Below the pieces are notes generated by a model that saw only the letters and a list, made by a program, of their open reading frames with translations, was not told the DNA's origin and did not search any database. A DNA stretch of 64,000 nucleotides. Source: Tunturiibacter gelidiferens (GTDB lineage: Bacteria; Acidobacteriota; Terriglobia; Terriglobales; Acidobacteriaceae). Position numbers and translations under genes: made by a program. The stretch spans positions 496,001-560,000 of the forward strand of contig NZ_JACHEB010000004.1 in assembly GCF_014201335.1 (NCBI RefSeq), given 5' to 3'. Below are positions 43,745-53,354 of the stretch, in pieces. Positions within the stretch are counted from its first letter, which is position 1, and each line of letters begins with the position of its first letter.

Positions 43745-45562
43745 ATGAAGATTTTAGTCGGCTGCTTTATCGGGACATTCACTTCTGCAGCTATGGGACA
43801 GTTGACCGTGGTCGTTGATCAGGTCGGCTATGAGGCTCGTTCGTTCAAGCGTGCAATCGTAGTTGGGACCGAGCGGGATCACCCGGAAAAGTTTTCGCTG
43901 GTAGATTCTACAAACGGCAAGATTGTGTTGACAGGCAGCCTGGTTCCCGATGGCCAGGTAGATTCGTGGGGCGGTCGCGTTTTCTGGGCCGCAGACTTTT
44001 CTTCGTGGCAGGGAATCGGCCACTATTCGGTTCAGATCCACTCGACTGCCGGAGAGGTGCGTTCCTGTGGATTCGATATCGATAACGATCTCTTGGAACG
44101 AAATACGCTTTCAAATGTTATTTTCTACTTCAAGGGGCAACGTGCCAGTGGCTTGATGGATCAGGCGGATCGACACCTTCCCCTGCCTCCGGGTCAGACA
44201 GGGTTTGTGGATGTTCATGGCGGATGGTATGACGCGACTGGCGATTACGGCATCCATCTCTCCCATCAAAATCCTACCTCCTACTTCAATCCTCAACAGG
44301 TGCCGTTGGTCGCGTGGAGCTTGTTGAAGAGTTATCGAGTTCTCGAAGCCCGACATGACGACAACTTCAGCGAATACGTGCGACGCCTGCTGGATGAAGG
44401 ACTCTTTGGCGCAGATTTTCTCGTACGTATCAAGCGACCAGATGGGTCCTTCTTTGAAAGCATCACAGCACCCGGAAAAGACAAGCTGCCTCAGGATCGT
44501 GCCATTGGTAATCCCAACTGGCGAACGCAGATCAAGAAGAACGCCTCAGATTCAACGGAACATATACAAAGCGCTGAAGGACCCCACGCTTACGAGGCGA
44601 GCTTTCGTGCAGGAGGAGGTATGGCTATCGCCGCTTTGGCGCTCGCTAGCACCATGCCAATTGACGGAGACCTGCCTCGCACCACATATCTTCGCGCTGC
44701 CGAGGAAGCGTTTCAATTTCTCGATGTGCACAATCGCGAGTTACTCAACGACGGGAAGGAAAATATTCTCGATGACTACTGCGCGCTGATGGCGGCGACT
44801 GAGTTGTATCGAGCAACGAAGCAGGAGACCTATCGTGTAGCGGCCGATCGACGAGCGGTGCATTTGATGCAGCGGCTATCGACTGCTGAAGGACGTCGTA
44901 ACTTCTGGCGGGCCGATGATGGTTCGCGGCCATACTTCCATCCATCCGATGCAGGCTTGCCGGTTGTCAGCTTGCTTGAGTACGCGCAGATCGCGGATCC
45001 TGCCTCACAGAAACATGTTCGCGACGCGGTGGAACGGTCGCTTCGTTTCGAACTTTCCATAACTGCTGAAGTCAACAATCCATTTGGTTATGCCAGACAA
45101 CTTGTGCGAATGGGAGACGGTAAGATCCGCAGTGCATTTTTCTTCCCGCACGATACGGAGGCTGCACCCTGGTGGCAAGGAGAAGACGCTCGATTAGCCT
45201 CGCTGGCGGCTGCTGCGCGCATGGCGGCCCCGCTCTTTGACGACGATCCAGCCTTCCAATCGCAACTCCAGCAGTACGCGTGGAATCAGTTGCACTGGAT
45301 TCTCGGTCGAAACCCCTTTGACGCAAGCATGCTGATGGGGAGTGGCCATGGGAACGCACCGTATATGTTTTTTCGCTCTTATAAATACACCAGCGCGCCG
45401 GGTTCTATTCTCAATGGCATTACCGCGGCAATCGACAATGAAGATGGGATTGCCTTCAACGAAGGATATGCCGTGACGGGGAAAGATGAAGACTGGCGGT
45501 GGACCGAGCAGTGGCTTCCGCATGCGGCTTGGTATCTCTACGCTGTCAGCCTTCCACATTGA
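43745..45562 (+). CDS. Secreted glycoside hydrolase family 9 enzyme
   Basis: A 605-residue protein from the ATG at 43745: signal peptide (MKILVGCFIGTFTSAAMG), an N-terminal Ig-like CelD_N domain (about 20-115, VVVDQVGYEARSFKRAIVVG), then a GH9 alpha/alpha barrel. The nucleophile-region motif is GGWYDATGDYGIHL and the C-terminal acid region NEGYAVTGKDEDWRWTEQW. Most GH9 enzymes are endoglucanases, but bacterial members in chitin loci are exo-beta-glucosaminidases acting on GlcN or GlcNAc oligomers; the context favours that. Upstream in-frame TTG at 43715 is not chosen. Confidence 0.92.
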   Translation: MKILVGCFIGTFTSAAMGQLTVVVDQVGYEARSFKRAIVVGTERDHPEKFSLVDSTNGKIVLTGSLVPDGQVDSWGGRVFWAADFSSWQGIGHYSVQIHSTAGEVRSCGFDIDNDLLERNTLSNVIFYFKGQRASGLMDQADRHLPLPPGQTGFVDVHGGWYDATGDYGIHLSHQNPTSYFNPQQVPLVAWSLLKSYRVLEARHDDNFSEYVRRLLDEGLFGADFLVRIKRPDGSFFESITAPGKDKLPQDRAIGNPNWRTQIKKNASDSTEHIQSAEGPHAYEASFRAGGGMAIAALALASTMPIDGDLPRTTYLRAAEEAFQFLDVHNRELLNDGKENILDDYCALMAATELYRATKQETYRVAADRRAVHLMQRLSTAEGRRNFWRADDGSRPYFHPSDAGLPVVSLLEYAQIADPASQKHVRDAVERSLRFELSITAEVNNPFGYARQLVRMGDGKIRSAFFFPHDTEAAPWWQGEDARLASLAAAARMAAPLFDDDPAFQSQLQQYAWNQLHWILGRNPFDASMLMGSGHGNAPYMFFRSYKYTSAPGSILNGITAAIDNEDGIAFNEGYAVTGKDEDWRWTEQWLPHAAWYLYAVSLPH

Positions 45563-45606
45563 GTTCAGAATGCGGAGTGCATCTAGGAACCTGACTTCCA
45601 GCGAGA

Positions 45607-47679
45607 CTACACTTCGCGGCTCAACATTACCGCGTACGAATGAAGTTCTTCAAACCGCGCGATCGTATTTCGGGAATATTCCCCGTAGCGTGGGTCATTT
45701 AGCATCGCCGGGATCAGGAAAGCATCCGCGGGAACCATAGCGGGAGCCGTCTTATTCACAACCCCGTCGGCCAGCCCATCAATATATTCCGCTAGTCTTC
45801 GACGCATTTCGATGAGGTCAGGTTCCGTCAGAAAATCTCTGTCGTCTTCATTGTAGAGAACCGCGAACTGATTCCAAAAGAGCGTTCCTGCAGTTAGAGA
45901 TGTTCGGAGAATCATCTCGCCGGTGTGGACATGCTGTTCCCGGTCCACCCCAAATTCGTAGTCCACAGCATCGTTCATCGACCGAAGCGCTACAACTGTC
46001 TTGCCCACCTGATCCCGCAGGGCATCCGCTTGTAGAAGCAGATCTTTCTGATCGCGGCGAGGTTCAATGAGACGGAGGAAACTCGCAACGGTCTTCAGAA
46101 TACCCGCAAGACCCTGACGCATGACTGTGACAGTGCGCACCGGCCATATTTGATCGAAAACAAACCACATAATGAGAAGTGCGACGAGTATGCCGATAAA
46201 ACGGTCACGCGCGGGAGCGAGTTCCGTGGGAGCACTAAAATCTTCAAACGCCACAAGGTAAAACGAAAACGCCATCTGTAAACCTATGTAATTGAACCTT
46301 GGTCCCCCCGCGGTCCAGGCTGAGATGAATGCAACAAATCCAATGAGAACGACCAGCGACGTAACGGAATCCATGTGCGGAAAGAGGAGAGAGATCGCTC
46401 CGAGGCCCAGAATGAGGCCGCCGATGATCGAACCCAACAGACGGAAGAAGAGTCGTTGCTTTATTGCCCCGCTGCTGCTCAACCCGGTAACCATCACGGT
46501 AGTCACCGCAGTCGAAATTCCAGGCCAATCAACAGCGTTGTAGACGATATAACAGAGAGTTGCGCATAGGCTGATCTTAAGTCCAAATGCGATCGTATCG
46601 ATTCTGCCGACCGCTCCCGGAATGAAAAAGGGCGCCTTTCTTGCGGGCATCGCGACTAGCTCTTTGTTGCCTAATTGGGAAGCGTCGGTAGGCATCGTCA
46701 GAAGCGCATGAAGCGCTGCTTCGACGCGATCCAACAACGTCACACAATTCTCGGGCATAAATTGCAAGTGGCTTTCAATTTTCGGAATTGCAATCGGAAT
46801 CAGTTCATGACACTGCGTAGCGATAATTGCGCACCGCCGTCTTAGCTCTGGACTATCTTCCTTAGTATTTTGCAGGCCGAAAGCCGCAGAGACATCCAGG
46901 ATCTGGGAAAGCATCGTGAGGCGCAAGCGTGTTCCCGGAGGGAGGGTCCCTGCATCGAGGTCGCGTTCCGCAATTTTGTTGTATAACTCCAGCATTCCAT
47001 TTGTGCCGGCTATTGCAAAGCGGGAGACGGGAAGCACTGCGGCGGATCGCTCCTCAGGTGATCCGCCTTGAGCGTATACAGTGAACATCTTCTCCAGCGC
47101 CTGGTATCGCATTTTGCGCTGTGCTTCCAATTTTTTCGCGGGGTCGCGATCGCCGAAGAGGTACTCCACCAGAACAGCACAGCCAACCGAAACTGAAAGC
47201 GTTGCGATCAACCAGAGCGAGCCTTTAACCAACTTGTCCGCAGGGGCATGACTATCCCAATTCCCAATCACGATGCAGAAGATTAGTCCCCAGGTCGATC
47301 CGAGAACGGGAAAGTTGGTCGAGGCCACAAGAACACCCGCAACGAAGGTAACGACAGCAACGCTAAGCACTCGGATCATTGGATCGCTGTCGCTGATAAT
47401 GACAACGCCGAGCTCACACGCAATTGCGATCGTAACTGTGAGCAACGAAATCAGGCCGGAGCGAAGAGAAACTGTGGGACTGTCGCGCCCGACGAGGAAA
47501 ATAAAGTACATGCCGAGGTAAATAGACGGCATCTGCCAGACCAACATGAGGATCAGAGCAATTATGGTCGCAAGTAAGATACGGAGACTGCTGTTGAGCC
47601 GTTCAGGCGTGGGTTGTAAATCCTCCCACAACTTTCGCCTTAGAGACTTGATCGTCCCGAGTAGAGATGTGTCGTCCAT
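45607..47679 (-). CDS. FUSC-family inner-membrane efflux protein (MdtO/AaeB-like)
   Basis: A 690-residue protein with two blocks of membrane helices (about 25-180 and 350-510) separated and followed by long cytosolic regions, the pattern of fusaric-acid-resistance proteins. Length is close to E. coli MdtO (683). Last gene of a tight operon: its start is 3 bp after the HlyD stop. With HlyD, TolC and YtcA-type partners it forms a tripartite exporter for aromatic acids or similar toxic compounds. Confidence 0.92.
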   Translation of the reverse strand: MDDTSLLGTIKSLRRKLWEDLQPTPERLNSSLRILLATIIALILMLVWQMPSIYLGMYFIFLVGRDSPTVSLRSGLISLLTVTIAIACELGVVIISDSDPMIRVLSVAVVTFVAGVLVASTNFPVLGSTWGLIFCIVIGNWDSHAPADKLVKGSLWLIATLSVSVGCAVLVEYLFGDRDPAKKLEAQRKMRYQALEKMFTVYAQGGSPEERSAAVLPVSRFAIAGTNGMLELYNKIAERDLDAGTLPPGTRLRLTMLSQILDVSAAFGLQNTKEDSPELRRRCAIIATQCHELIPIAIPKIESHLQFMPENCVTLLDRVEAALHALLTMPTDASQLGNKELVAMPARKAPFFIPGAVGRIDTIAFGLKISLCATLCYIVYNAVDWPGISTAVTTVMVTGLSSSGAIKQRLFFRLLGSIIGGLILGLGAISLLFPHMDSVTSLVVLIGFVAFISAWTAGGPRFNYIGLQMAFSFYLVAFEDFSAPTELAPARDRFIGILVALLIMWFVFDQIWPVRTVTVMRQGLAGILKTVASFLRLIEPRRDQKDLLLQADALRDQVGKTVVALRSMNDAVDYEFGVDREQHVHTGEMILRTSLTAGTLFWNQFAVLYNEDDRDFLTEPDLIEMRRRLAEYIDGLADGVVNKTAPAMVPADAFLIPAMLNDPRYGEYSRNTIARFEELHSYAVMLSREV

Positions 47680-47682
47680 CTG

Positions 47683-48882
47683 CTATCTCACGACCGTCAG
47701 TGCGGTTGCACCGATACGAAACAGATCCGGATCGGGATCCTGAACTCGAACGCGAACAGGAAATCTCGTGGAGAGATGCACCCAGTTCAAAGTGCGTTCG
47801 ATATTGGGTAGTCCTCCAGTAACCGCTCCATCTTCCGGAAAGACGCCGTATCCAATGCTTTCAACAATCCCGTCGAATCGTCGGTCAGGATGCCCCATGA
47901 GATACACGTCAACATGCGATCCAATGGCGATATGCTTCACTTTTGATTCACGATAGTTGGCGACAACCCACCAGGTTCGGGTATCTATCAGGGTGAACAG
48001 CGGGGTGCCGGGATGCGCATACTCACCCACAGAGATATTCATGTTGTTCACATAGGCATTGAAGGGGGCGACAACGCGGCAGCGCTCAAGATCGAGCCTC
48101 GCACTATCTACCCTGGATGCCTTTCCCGGCCTTTCGGACATCAACGTGTCAACTGTATCGATCGTATGGATAGCCTGGCCTAGCTTCGCCTGTGACTCAG
48201 CAGCCGCTGAATCTGCCTCTTGTTGACGCAGAATCGATTGAGCGAGCTGAGCTTGTGACTGAGCAAGAGCAGCTTGGGCCTCATCGTAGTTTCCTTGAGC
48301 CACGCGCACCGCGGTATTGGCCTGATCGATCTGTTCCACCGTCACATATTGTTTTTGCAGCAGCGGTTCTATGCGGTGCAGATTGTTTGTTGCCAACTTC
48401 AGCTGGGCCTCTGCAGCCGCTAACGACGCTTGAGCTCGAGAGACGGTCGCCTTTGCCACATCGATGGTGCTCCCTGCGGTTTTGACGCCGGTTCGTGAGC
48501 TGTGCACACCCGCGCGAGCAGCTTCAGCGGCGCTATTTTGGGCCGCGATTCTGCGTTTTGCATCGATGATCTGCTGCTCCAATGCCTCTTGATCAGATAA
48601 CGCCTGTTGTAGGGCGTACTCATACGGACGAGGATCGATCAGAAACAGGAGATCGCCTTTCTTCACGAACGCGTTGTCTTTGACCGGCAATTCAACCAGC
48701 CTGCCGCTTACCTCGGGAGCAATTTCGATGTAATTCGCTCTCACGCTGGCGTCGTCAGTTCGTGGATGAATGTCAGTTTGGAAGATGACAAGTCCCAGAG
48801 CGACAATTGCGGTCGCAACAACACCGATAGCGATCCAGCGGCCAATCTGCTTGCGGTTGAGAGCTTCGGGAGCCTGTTCCAT
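47683..48882 (-). CDS. HlyD/EmrA-type membrane fusion protein (MdtN/AaeA-like)
   Basis: A 399-residue adaptor: one N-terminal membrane helix (WIAIGVVATAIVALGLVIFQT), then the biotinyl-lipoyl halves (VSGRLVELPVKDNAFVKKGDLLFLIDP), a long helical hairpin rich in Ala/Gln (about 90-245), and the barrel DLERCRVVAPFNAYVNNMNISVGEYAHPGTPLFTLID. It bridges the FUSC pump and the TolC channel. It starts 8 bp after the YtcA stop. Confidence 0.93.
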   Translation of the reverse strand: MEQAPEALNRKQIGRWIAIGVVATAIVALGLVIFQTDIHPRTDDASVRANYIEIAPEVSGRLVELPVKDNAFVKKGDLLFLIDPRPYEYALQQALSDQEALEQQIIDAKRRIAAQNSAAEAARAGVHSSRTGVKTAGSTIDVAKATVSRAQASLAAAEAQLKLATNNLHRIEPLLQKQYVTVEQIDQANTAVRVAQGNYDEAQAALAQSQAQLAQSILRQQEADSAAAESQAKLGQAIHTIDTVDTLMSERPGKASRVDSARLDLERCRVVAPFNAYVNNMNISVGEYAHPGTPLFTLIDTRTWWVVANYRESKVKHIAIGSHVDVYLMGHPDRRFDGIVESIGYGVFPEDGAVTGGLPNIERTLNWVHLSTRFPVRVRVQDPDPDLFRIGATALTVVR

Positions 48883-48890
48883 GGTCCTCC

Positions 48891-49157
48891 TTACCGGAAA
48901 AAAATCAGCCAGAGCAGGCTTGTGAAAAGTATGACGACACTCGGATAAAAGAGCGCGACCGGTCCAACCTCAGAATCCAAATTGAATCGAACCAGAAAGT
49001 GACGCACAACAAACGCGAGGGCTACTGCAATGGCTAAACAGAGCATCCAGACAGGAAAAAAAGAACCAATAATGTCGATGGATGGCGCATGGTTGCACCC
49101 TGAGCACACCAGGCATACAGCGAACAGCAAAAGTTGACGCTTTCTTCCAATGGTCAT
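48891..49157 (-). CDS. YtcA-family small lipoprotein
   Basis: An 88-residue protein with a lipobox (LVCSGC, Cys about 21) and two hydrophobic helices, including PSIDIIGSFFPVWMLCLAIAVALAFVVRHFLVRFNLD, which I recall as the YtcA family. In E. coli the ytcA gene lies beside mdtNOP; the same neighbours are present here. Start is the ATG at 49157, overlapping the TolC stop by one base, or the GTG just before it. Role in the exporter is unknown. Confidence 0.85.
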   Translation of the reverse strand: MTIGRKRQLLLFAVCLVCSGCNHAPSIDIIGSFFPVWMLCLAIAVALAFVVRHFLVRFNLDSEVGPVALFYPSVVILFTSLLWLIFFR

Positions 49158-50647
49158 CACTTCTGGCCATCCTGTGTATGTAGTTTCGTCGCGGCCGATT
49201 TGTTTCTGAGCAGATTTCCAGTCACAAACTCTAGATCCACTGCTTCCAGAAATAGCTGAGAACGTGCCGAGACGCCAGAGAGTCGAGCCTTTGCTAACTG
49301 CCTTTCGGCAGTAACAACATCGACCAGATTCTTCACGCCATATTTATAAGCTTCCAGAGAAGCGGAATAAGAGGTGTTCGCGGAATCGAGCAAAGAGAGG
49401 GCAGCCTGTTCCTTTCTTAACGCGGTACGAAATGCAATAAATGCTGTCCAAACCTCACGTGTCGCCTGATCGTGTTTTTCCGTCATTTCATCTTGCGCCT
49501 CACGTCTCTTCGATTCGGCAATAGCCACTCCGTTTTTTCGTGCTCCTCCATCGAAGATTCGCCATTCCACTCCCAGCTCGGCGGTCCAGGTAGGTACGCT
49601 CGCGTAGCCAAGCTGACCATTGTCCGCCGTTGGCCACACTGTAGTCTGTGCGGCCGAGCCGGATAGAACAATCTTCGGGCGATACTCCGCCTTCGCTGCC
49701 CTCACCGCATCGTCGGCTGCACGAATCTCCGCAGCCTGTGCCGCCAGGTCGGGACGGTCAGATAAGGCTCGCTCGATTAGCTCATCGATGGAAAGGGTGA
49801 GCGATTCAGGCAGCGGAGTATCCTTCTCCGAATCAATAGTTATGTCCGGAGAGGGTTCCACACCTATTGCTTCGGTAAGTGTAACTCGCGAGATTTTTTC
49901 ATCGCCGTCCGCAGACTCGAGGTCGAATACAGCCTGCGACGTCTCGGCACGGGCTTGAAGCACGTCAGGTAAGGTGGAGCGCCCGTTCGCCAATTGGTCT
50001 TCGGCCGCATCCTGGGTAGTCTGCGCAGTCTTCAGCGTCTCCTGCGCGGCCTGCAGTCGTTCCTGCGCGGTGAGTAGCTTGTAGTATTCGCTGGCGACAC
50101 GGAAAGCAACCTCTTGGTTCGCCTGAATGAAGTTGGCTCCCGCAGCCAATTTTTCAGCGGTTGCTCCGTCTACTTTGGCCTCGCGTTTGCCAAAGTCGGT
50201 GAGCAGATATTGCATCGTGACTTCAGGCTGGATGATTGGGATCTCGACCGTCGAATATCCGCGAGGCAAGAGTGACTCAGGAAACGGTGTAATTGTTCGT
50301 TGGTCTCCGAATACCGCGAGCCCGACGAGCACAGGGTAATAGGCGCTTTTCTCGATTCCAAGCTGTTCGGCCTTCTGCCTGGCTTGCTCCCACACAATCC
50401 GAGTGCGCGGATTATTCCGTTCCGCTATATCGATCAGTTCAGCAAGCGCATAGACTCGCTTAGGATCGAGGGCTGCAACCTTCCCCGAGGGAATGGAATG
50501 AGCGGCGCACTCTGATACCGCGCGAGGCGTTGATGCCGCTCCTGCACACTGCGACAGCCCTCTTTGCTGCGCCCAAAGACACACAAAGAAAAACAGAAAT
50601 GTCAGCCGGAGACTGTGTCTACAAAAAAGGTGTATCGTGTCCGTCAT
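49157..50647 (-). CDS. TolC-family outer-membrane efflux protein (MdtP-like)
   Basis: A 496-residue outer-membrane factor, first gene of the operon. Signal peptide (LRLTFLFFFVCLWAQQRGLS), then two structural repeats: LAELIDIAERNNPRTRIVWEQARQKAEQ and SLTLSIDELIERALSDRPDLAAQAAEIRAADD, with long alpha-helical stretches and SLEAYKYGVKNLVDVVTAERQLAKARL near the end. Length matches MdtP (488). Confidence 0.93.
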   Translation of the reverse strand: MTDTIHLFCRHSLRLTFLFFFVCLWAQQRGLSQCAGAASTPRAVSECAAHSIPSGKVAALDPKRVYALAELIDIAERNNPRTRIVWEQARQKAEQLGIEKSAYYPVLVGLAVFGDQRTITPFPESLLPRGYSTVEIPIIQPEVTMQYLLTDFGKREAKVDGATAEKLAAGANFIQANQEVAFRVASEYYKLLTAQERLQAAQETLKTAQTTQDAAEDQLANGRSTLPDVLQARAETSQAVFDLESADGDEKISRVTLTEAIGVEPSPDITIDSEKDTPLPESLTLSIDELIERALSDRPDLAAQAAEIRAADDAVRAAKAEYRPKIVLSGSAAQTTVWPTADNGQLGYASVPTWTAELGVEWRIFDGGARKNGVAIAESKRREAQDEMTEKHDQATREVWTAFIAFRTALRKEQAALSLLDSANTSYSASLEAYKYGVKNLVDVVTAERQLAKARLSGVSARSQLFLEAVDLEFVTGNLLRNKSAATKLHTQDGQK

Positions 50648-50749
50648 CTGAGAATGGTCAAGTTTACCAGTTCGTTCCCGACAGAGATATATCAGGACAA
50701 AGATGAATAGACCGCTCTCGTTACTTAACTAGAGAAAGATTTCTCAACT

Positions 50750-51355
50750 TCATCCGAGCGAGCGGCGAAGCACCGTTCTGGCGCGCAGTAAGCGCGATTT
50801 CGTGGCGGCTACGGAGATTCCCGCGATTTCGGCGATGTCTTTGATCGAGCTGTCGTGTACTTGTTGAATTTCGACGATGGTGCGGAGCGCTGGTCTCAGC
50901 CGATGAATTGCACGCTTCAGATGGTGTTCTCTTTCAGATCTCGCATAGTGCTCTTCCGTGTTGACCCGCCGATCGGCCACCTCCCAGTGCTGCCACGTCT
51001 CGCCCTCAACTCCTCCATCCATCGAGATCTCGGGATGAGCGCGCTTCCGGCGCAAAATCATCAACGCAGAGTTGATGGCAATTCGCGTAAGCCAGGTGGA
51101 AAAGCTCGATCTGCCATCAAAGTTTTTCAGGTGAACATAGGCCTTCAAAAAAGCATCTTGAAGTGCATCTTCCGCGTCTTGCCGATTTCTCGTGATCCGA
51201 TACATTGTGCTGAAGATTTTCTTTGAGTGGCGATTCCAAAGCTCGGAGAAGGCTAAATGCTCTCCAGTCTTCGCTGCGGCGACCAACATCTCATCATTCG
51301 AGGTCTCGAGGATAGCTTGCATGCTGAGGGTGCCTGGTGAAAAGTATGAGTCCAT
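50750..51355 (-). CDS. ECF-type RNA polymerase sigma factor
   Basis: A 201-residue sigma-70 family protein with regions 2 (RHSKKIFSTMYRITRNRQDAEDALQDAFLKAYVHLKNFDGRSSFSTWLTRIAINSALMILRRKR) and 4 (LKRAIHRLRPALRTIVEIQQVHDSSIKDIAEIAGISVAATKSRLLRAR). The start may be internal (MQAILETSNDEML). No anti-sigma gene is adjacent, which is unusual for ECF factors, although orphan ECF factors are common in Acidobacteria. It is transcribed in the same direction as the TolC operon, 100 bp upstream. Confidence 0.93.
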   Translation of the reverse strand: MDSYFSPGTLSMQAILETSNDEMLVAAAKTGEHLAFSELWNRHSKKIFSTMYRITRNRQDAEDALQDAFLKAYVHLKNFDGRSSFSTWLTRIAINSALMILRRKRAHPEISMDGGVEGETWQHWEVADRRVNTEEHYARSEREHHLKRAIHRLRPALRTIVEIQQVHDSSIKDIAEIAGISVAATKSRLLRARTVLRRSLG

Positions 51356-51699
51356 TAGAAGACCTTTCTGTGAGAGTTCTAGAGCCAGAGTCGTTGAGGC
51401 TTGGAGTGAGAAACAAACGCCATTTCAAATACAAGACTCGATGGATAATCTAGGTATTGAAAAAACACTGTTCATCGGTGTTACTTCAGGATCCGGTTAT
51501 GAGTTCTGCGTGCATTGAAATCACCTGTCAGCGTGAGGATCGCCAAGCGATGAAAGATCTTCCTCAAGCTAAGGCGTAAATCAATCCCTCGATAGCCCAA
51601 ATCGTGCCCCTATGGAGTTACTCTTTCGAGGGGGACTAAAGTTACCCAAAAATAATGTGGCATGCTCCCCAAAACTGCATTCACTACGGATAAGGCTGT
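51356..51699. other. Intergenic region, nothing recognised
   Basis: This 344-bp stretch between the ECF sigma gene and a DoxX-like gene has no ORF with a plausible start or known motif and no strong hairpin or repeat that I could see. Confidence 0.5.
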
Positions 51700-52086
51700 T
51701 TAGTTACCGCTCATTGTTTTGTCGGAGGATGAAACTACCAGTCGTCTGCCAAACATGCGGGCGTCAAGGGAGTAGGCTCCAGGGCCCAATAGCCCCAGGG
51801 AAGCTGCAACGAGGATCGATGAGATGACAGGGATGAAGTGGAGGTCCTTCGCGTCGAGCAGCATCGCAGTCTCAATCAGACAGCATGCGATGGAAGACAC
51901 AGGAGTAAATAGTCCAAGACAGATTGCGATACCCAGCAGACCCAGACCGGTAGACTCCCACATGTGAGCTGCTGGACCGCCCTGCGGCAATATATTGAAT
52001 AAAAGGGTTGCAGCCACAGCGATTCGCAGAAGAATCAACGCAACACCCGCCGCTCCCGTCGGGAACATCGAAAAGAGTCTCTGCAC
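51700..52086 (-). CDS. DoxX-like small membrane protein
   Basis: A 128-residue protein with four hydrophobic helices: AAGVALILLRIAVAATLLFNI, GLGLLGIAICLGLFTPVSSIACCLIETAML and VISSILVAASLGLLGPGAYSLDARMFGRR. The last motif is the DoxX-family C-terminus. The start is uncertain: the GTG at 52086 gives MQRLFSMFPTG, a common family opening; the ATG at 52068 and an ORF reaching 52188 are alternatives. DoxX proteins belong to thiosulfate/quinone and stress-related membrane systems; role here unknown. Confidence 0.75.
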   Translation of the reverse strand: MQRLFSMFPTGAAGVALILLRIAVAATLLFNILPQGGPAAHMWESTGLGLLGIAICLGLFTPVSSIACCLIETAMLLDAKDLHFIPVISSILVAASLGLLGPGAYSLDARMFGRRLVVSSSDKTMSGN

Positions 52087-52356
52087 AGTCGCCGAGGCTA
52101 GTCGTGCTGTTGGAAGCTGGCAAACCCGAAGAGGGGGTATGAAAAACAACACTTTTGGGGGGGCTGTCTTTAGCTTGCCAACAGGCATCTCGCGGACCCT
52201 CAGCTAACCCAATGTGGATCTCGAAGTTTGATGTCACTTCGGCGCAGGCGCAGAGATAGAATGAGGGACGCCTCCGCCGAATCATATCGGTCAATGGTTA
52301 AAACGTTTGCGGCTGCGCTGTTCTAGGGAACGTTCGATTGGAGCCGAAGGATCGCA

Positions 52357-52986
52357 ATGAGTGAGATACGTACAATTAGGGTGCTTACCGTCGACGATCA
52401 TCCTCTCCTCAGAGCTGGAATCTCGGGTGCAATCAACGCGCAACCCGACATGTCCGTCGTGGCCGAAGCAGCAGATGGTGAGGAAGCAATTGCGTCCTTT
52501 CGAATACATCGCCCTGATGTAACCCTGATGGATATCAGGATGCCAAAGACGAATGGTATTGACGCAATCTCGGCCATCCGCAAGGAATTCCCCAATGCTC
52601 GCGTCGTCGTCCTGACCACATACGGAGGGGATATTCAGGCTCTGCGGGCTTTCAAGGCCGGGGCGGTCGGTTACCTGTTGAAAAGTATGTTGCGGACAGA
52701 GTTAATTGACACCATTCGGCTCGCTCATGCGGGTATGAGGCGGATCCCACCTGAGATAGCTCTGGAACTGGCTGAGCATGCTGGCGACGATACCCTCACT
52801 ACTCGGGAGATTGAAGTGCTGCGGGACGTAGCGAAGGGCAGTTCTAACAAAGTGATTGCAGCGCGGCTTGCGATCTCCGAGCACACCGTCAAGGGCCATC
52901 TTAAGAATATTCTTTCCAAGCTCGACGCAAGTGATCGGACTCACGCGGTTATGATCGCGCTAAAGCGCGGCTTTCTCGACATCTGA
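52357..52986 (+). CDS. NarL/FixJ-type response regulator
   Basis: A 209-residue two-domain regulator. The receiver domain has the acid pair at D13/D14 (TVDDHP), the phospho-acceptor Asp about 59 in TLMDIRMPK, and AVGYLLKSM. The LuxR-type helix-turn-helix follows (about 140-205: LTTREIEVLRDVAKGSSNKVIAARLAISEHTVKGHL). No sensor kinase lies within the window next to it, so it is orphan here. It is followed by a 368-bp gap and then a heavy-metal RND operon, which it might control. Confidence 0.93.
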   Translation: MSEIRTIRVLTVDDHPLLRAGISGAINAQPDMSVVAEAADGEEAIASFRIHRPDVTLMDIRMPKTNGIDAISAIRKEFPNARVVVLTTYGGDIQALRAFKAGAVGYLLKSMLRTELIDTIRLAHAGMRRIPPEIALELAEHAGDDTLTTREIEVLRDVAKGSSNKVIAARLAISEHTVKGHLKNILSKLDASDRTHAVMIALKRGFLDI

Positions 52987-53354
52987 GCGCAGCCGGGGGA
53001 GGCTGGATGGGCTCCGCGTAAATATCTCTGTCAATCTTTCATTCATGCGACGGCTGAATGTTTCTGGAGGCTTGCGAGATTGACAGCGCGATCTGGACCT
53101 GAAGGTCTTTCTCTCACATTGGAAGGCTCTTATTCCATAAGCGGTGATCAAGCCAATCCAGTTTTCGACCAAAAAATTGACGCGGAGATAGCAACCGAAC
53201 GGTAAACTTTGGGTTAGATAACGCGAAGGCATGTCATATGACCCCGGAAATGCAGCTTTGGCTGGTTGAAGTGCGTCCAGATTGCGTGCTTCCGATAATC
53301 TCTAAAGATGGAAGAACTGTCGCTTGATTTCCCAGGGGATAAAGAATTTACACG
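52987..53354. other. Intergenic region, promoter of the RND operon presumed
   Basis: 368 bp with no recognised gene, repeat or RNA. It must include the transcription start of the RND operon, but no convincing promoter pair or metal-regulator operator was seen. An antisense ORF (52960-53232) lacks family motifs. Confidence 0.5.

Noticed and set aside
52960..53232. Minus-strand ORF after the response regulator gene
   Set aside because: Arg/Ser-rich, no family motif; I considered a transposase remnant but no catalytic residues or inverted repeats support it.
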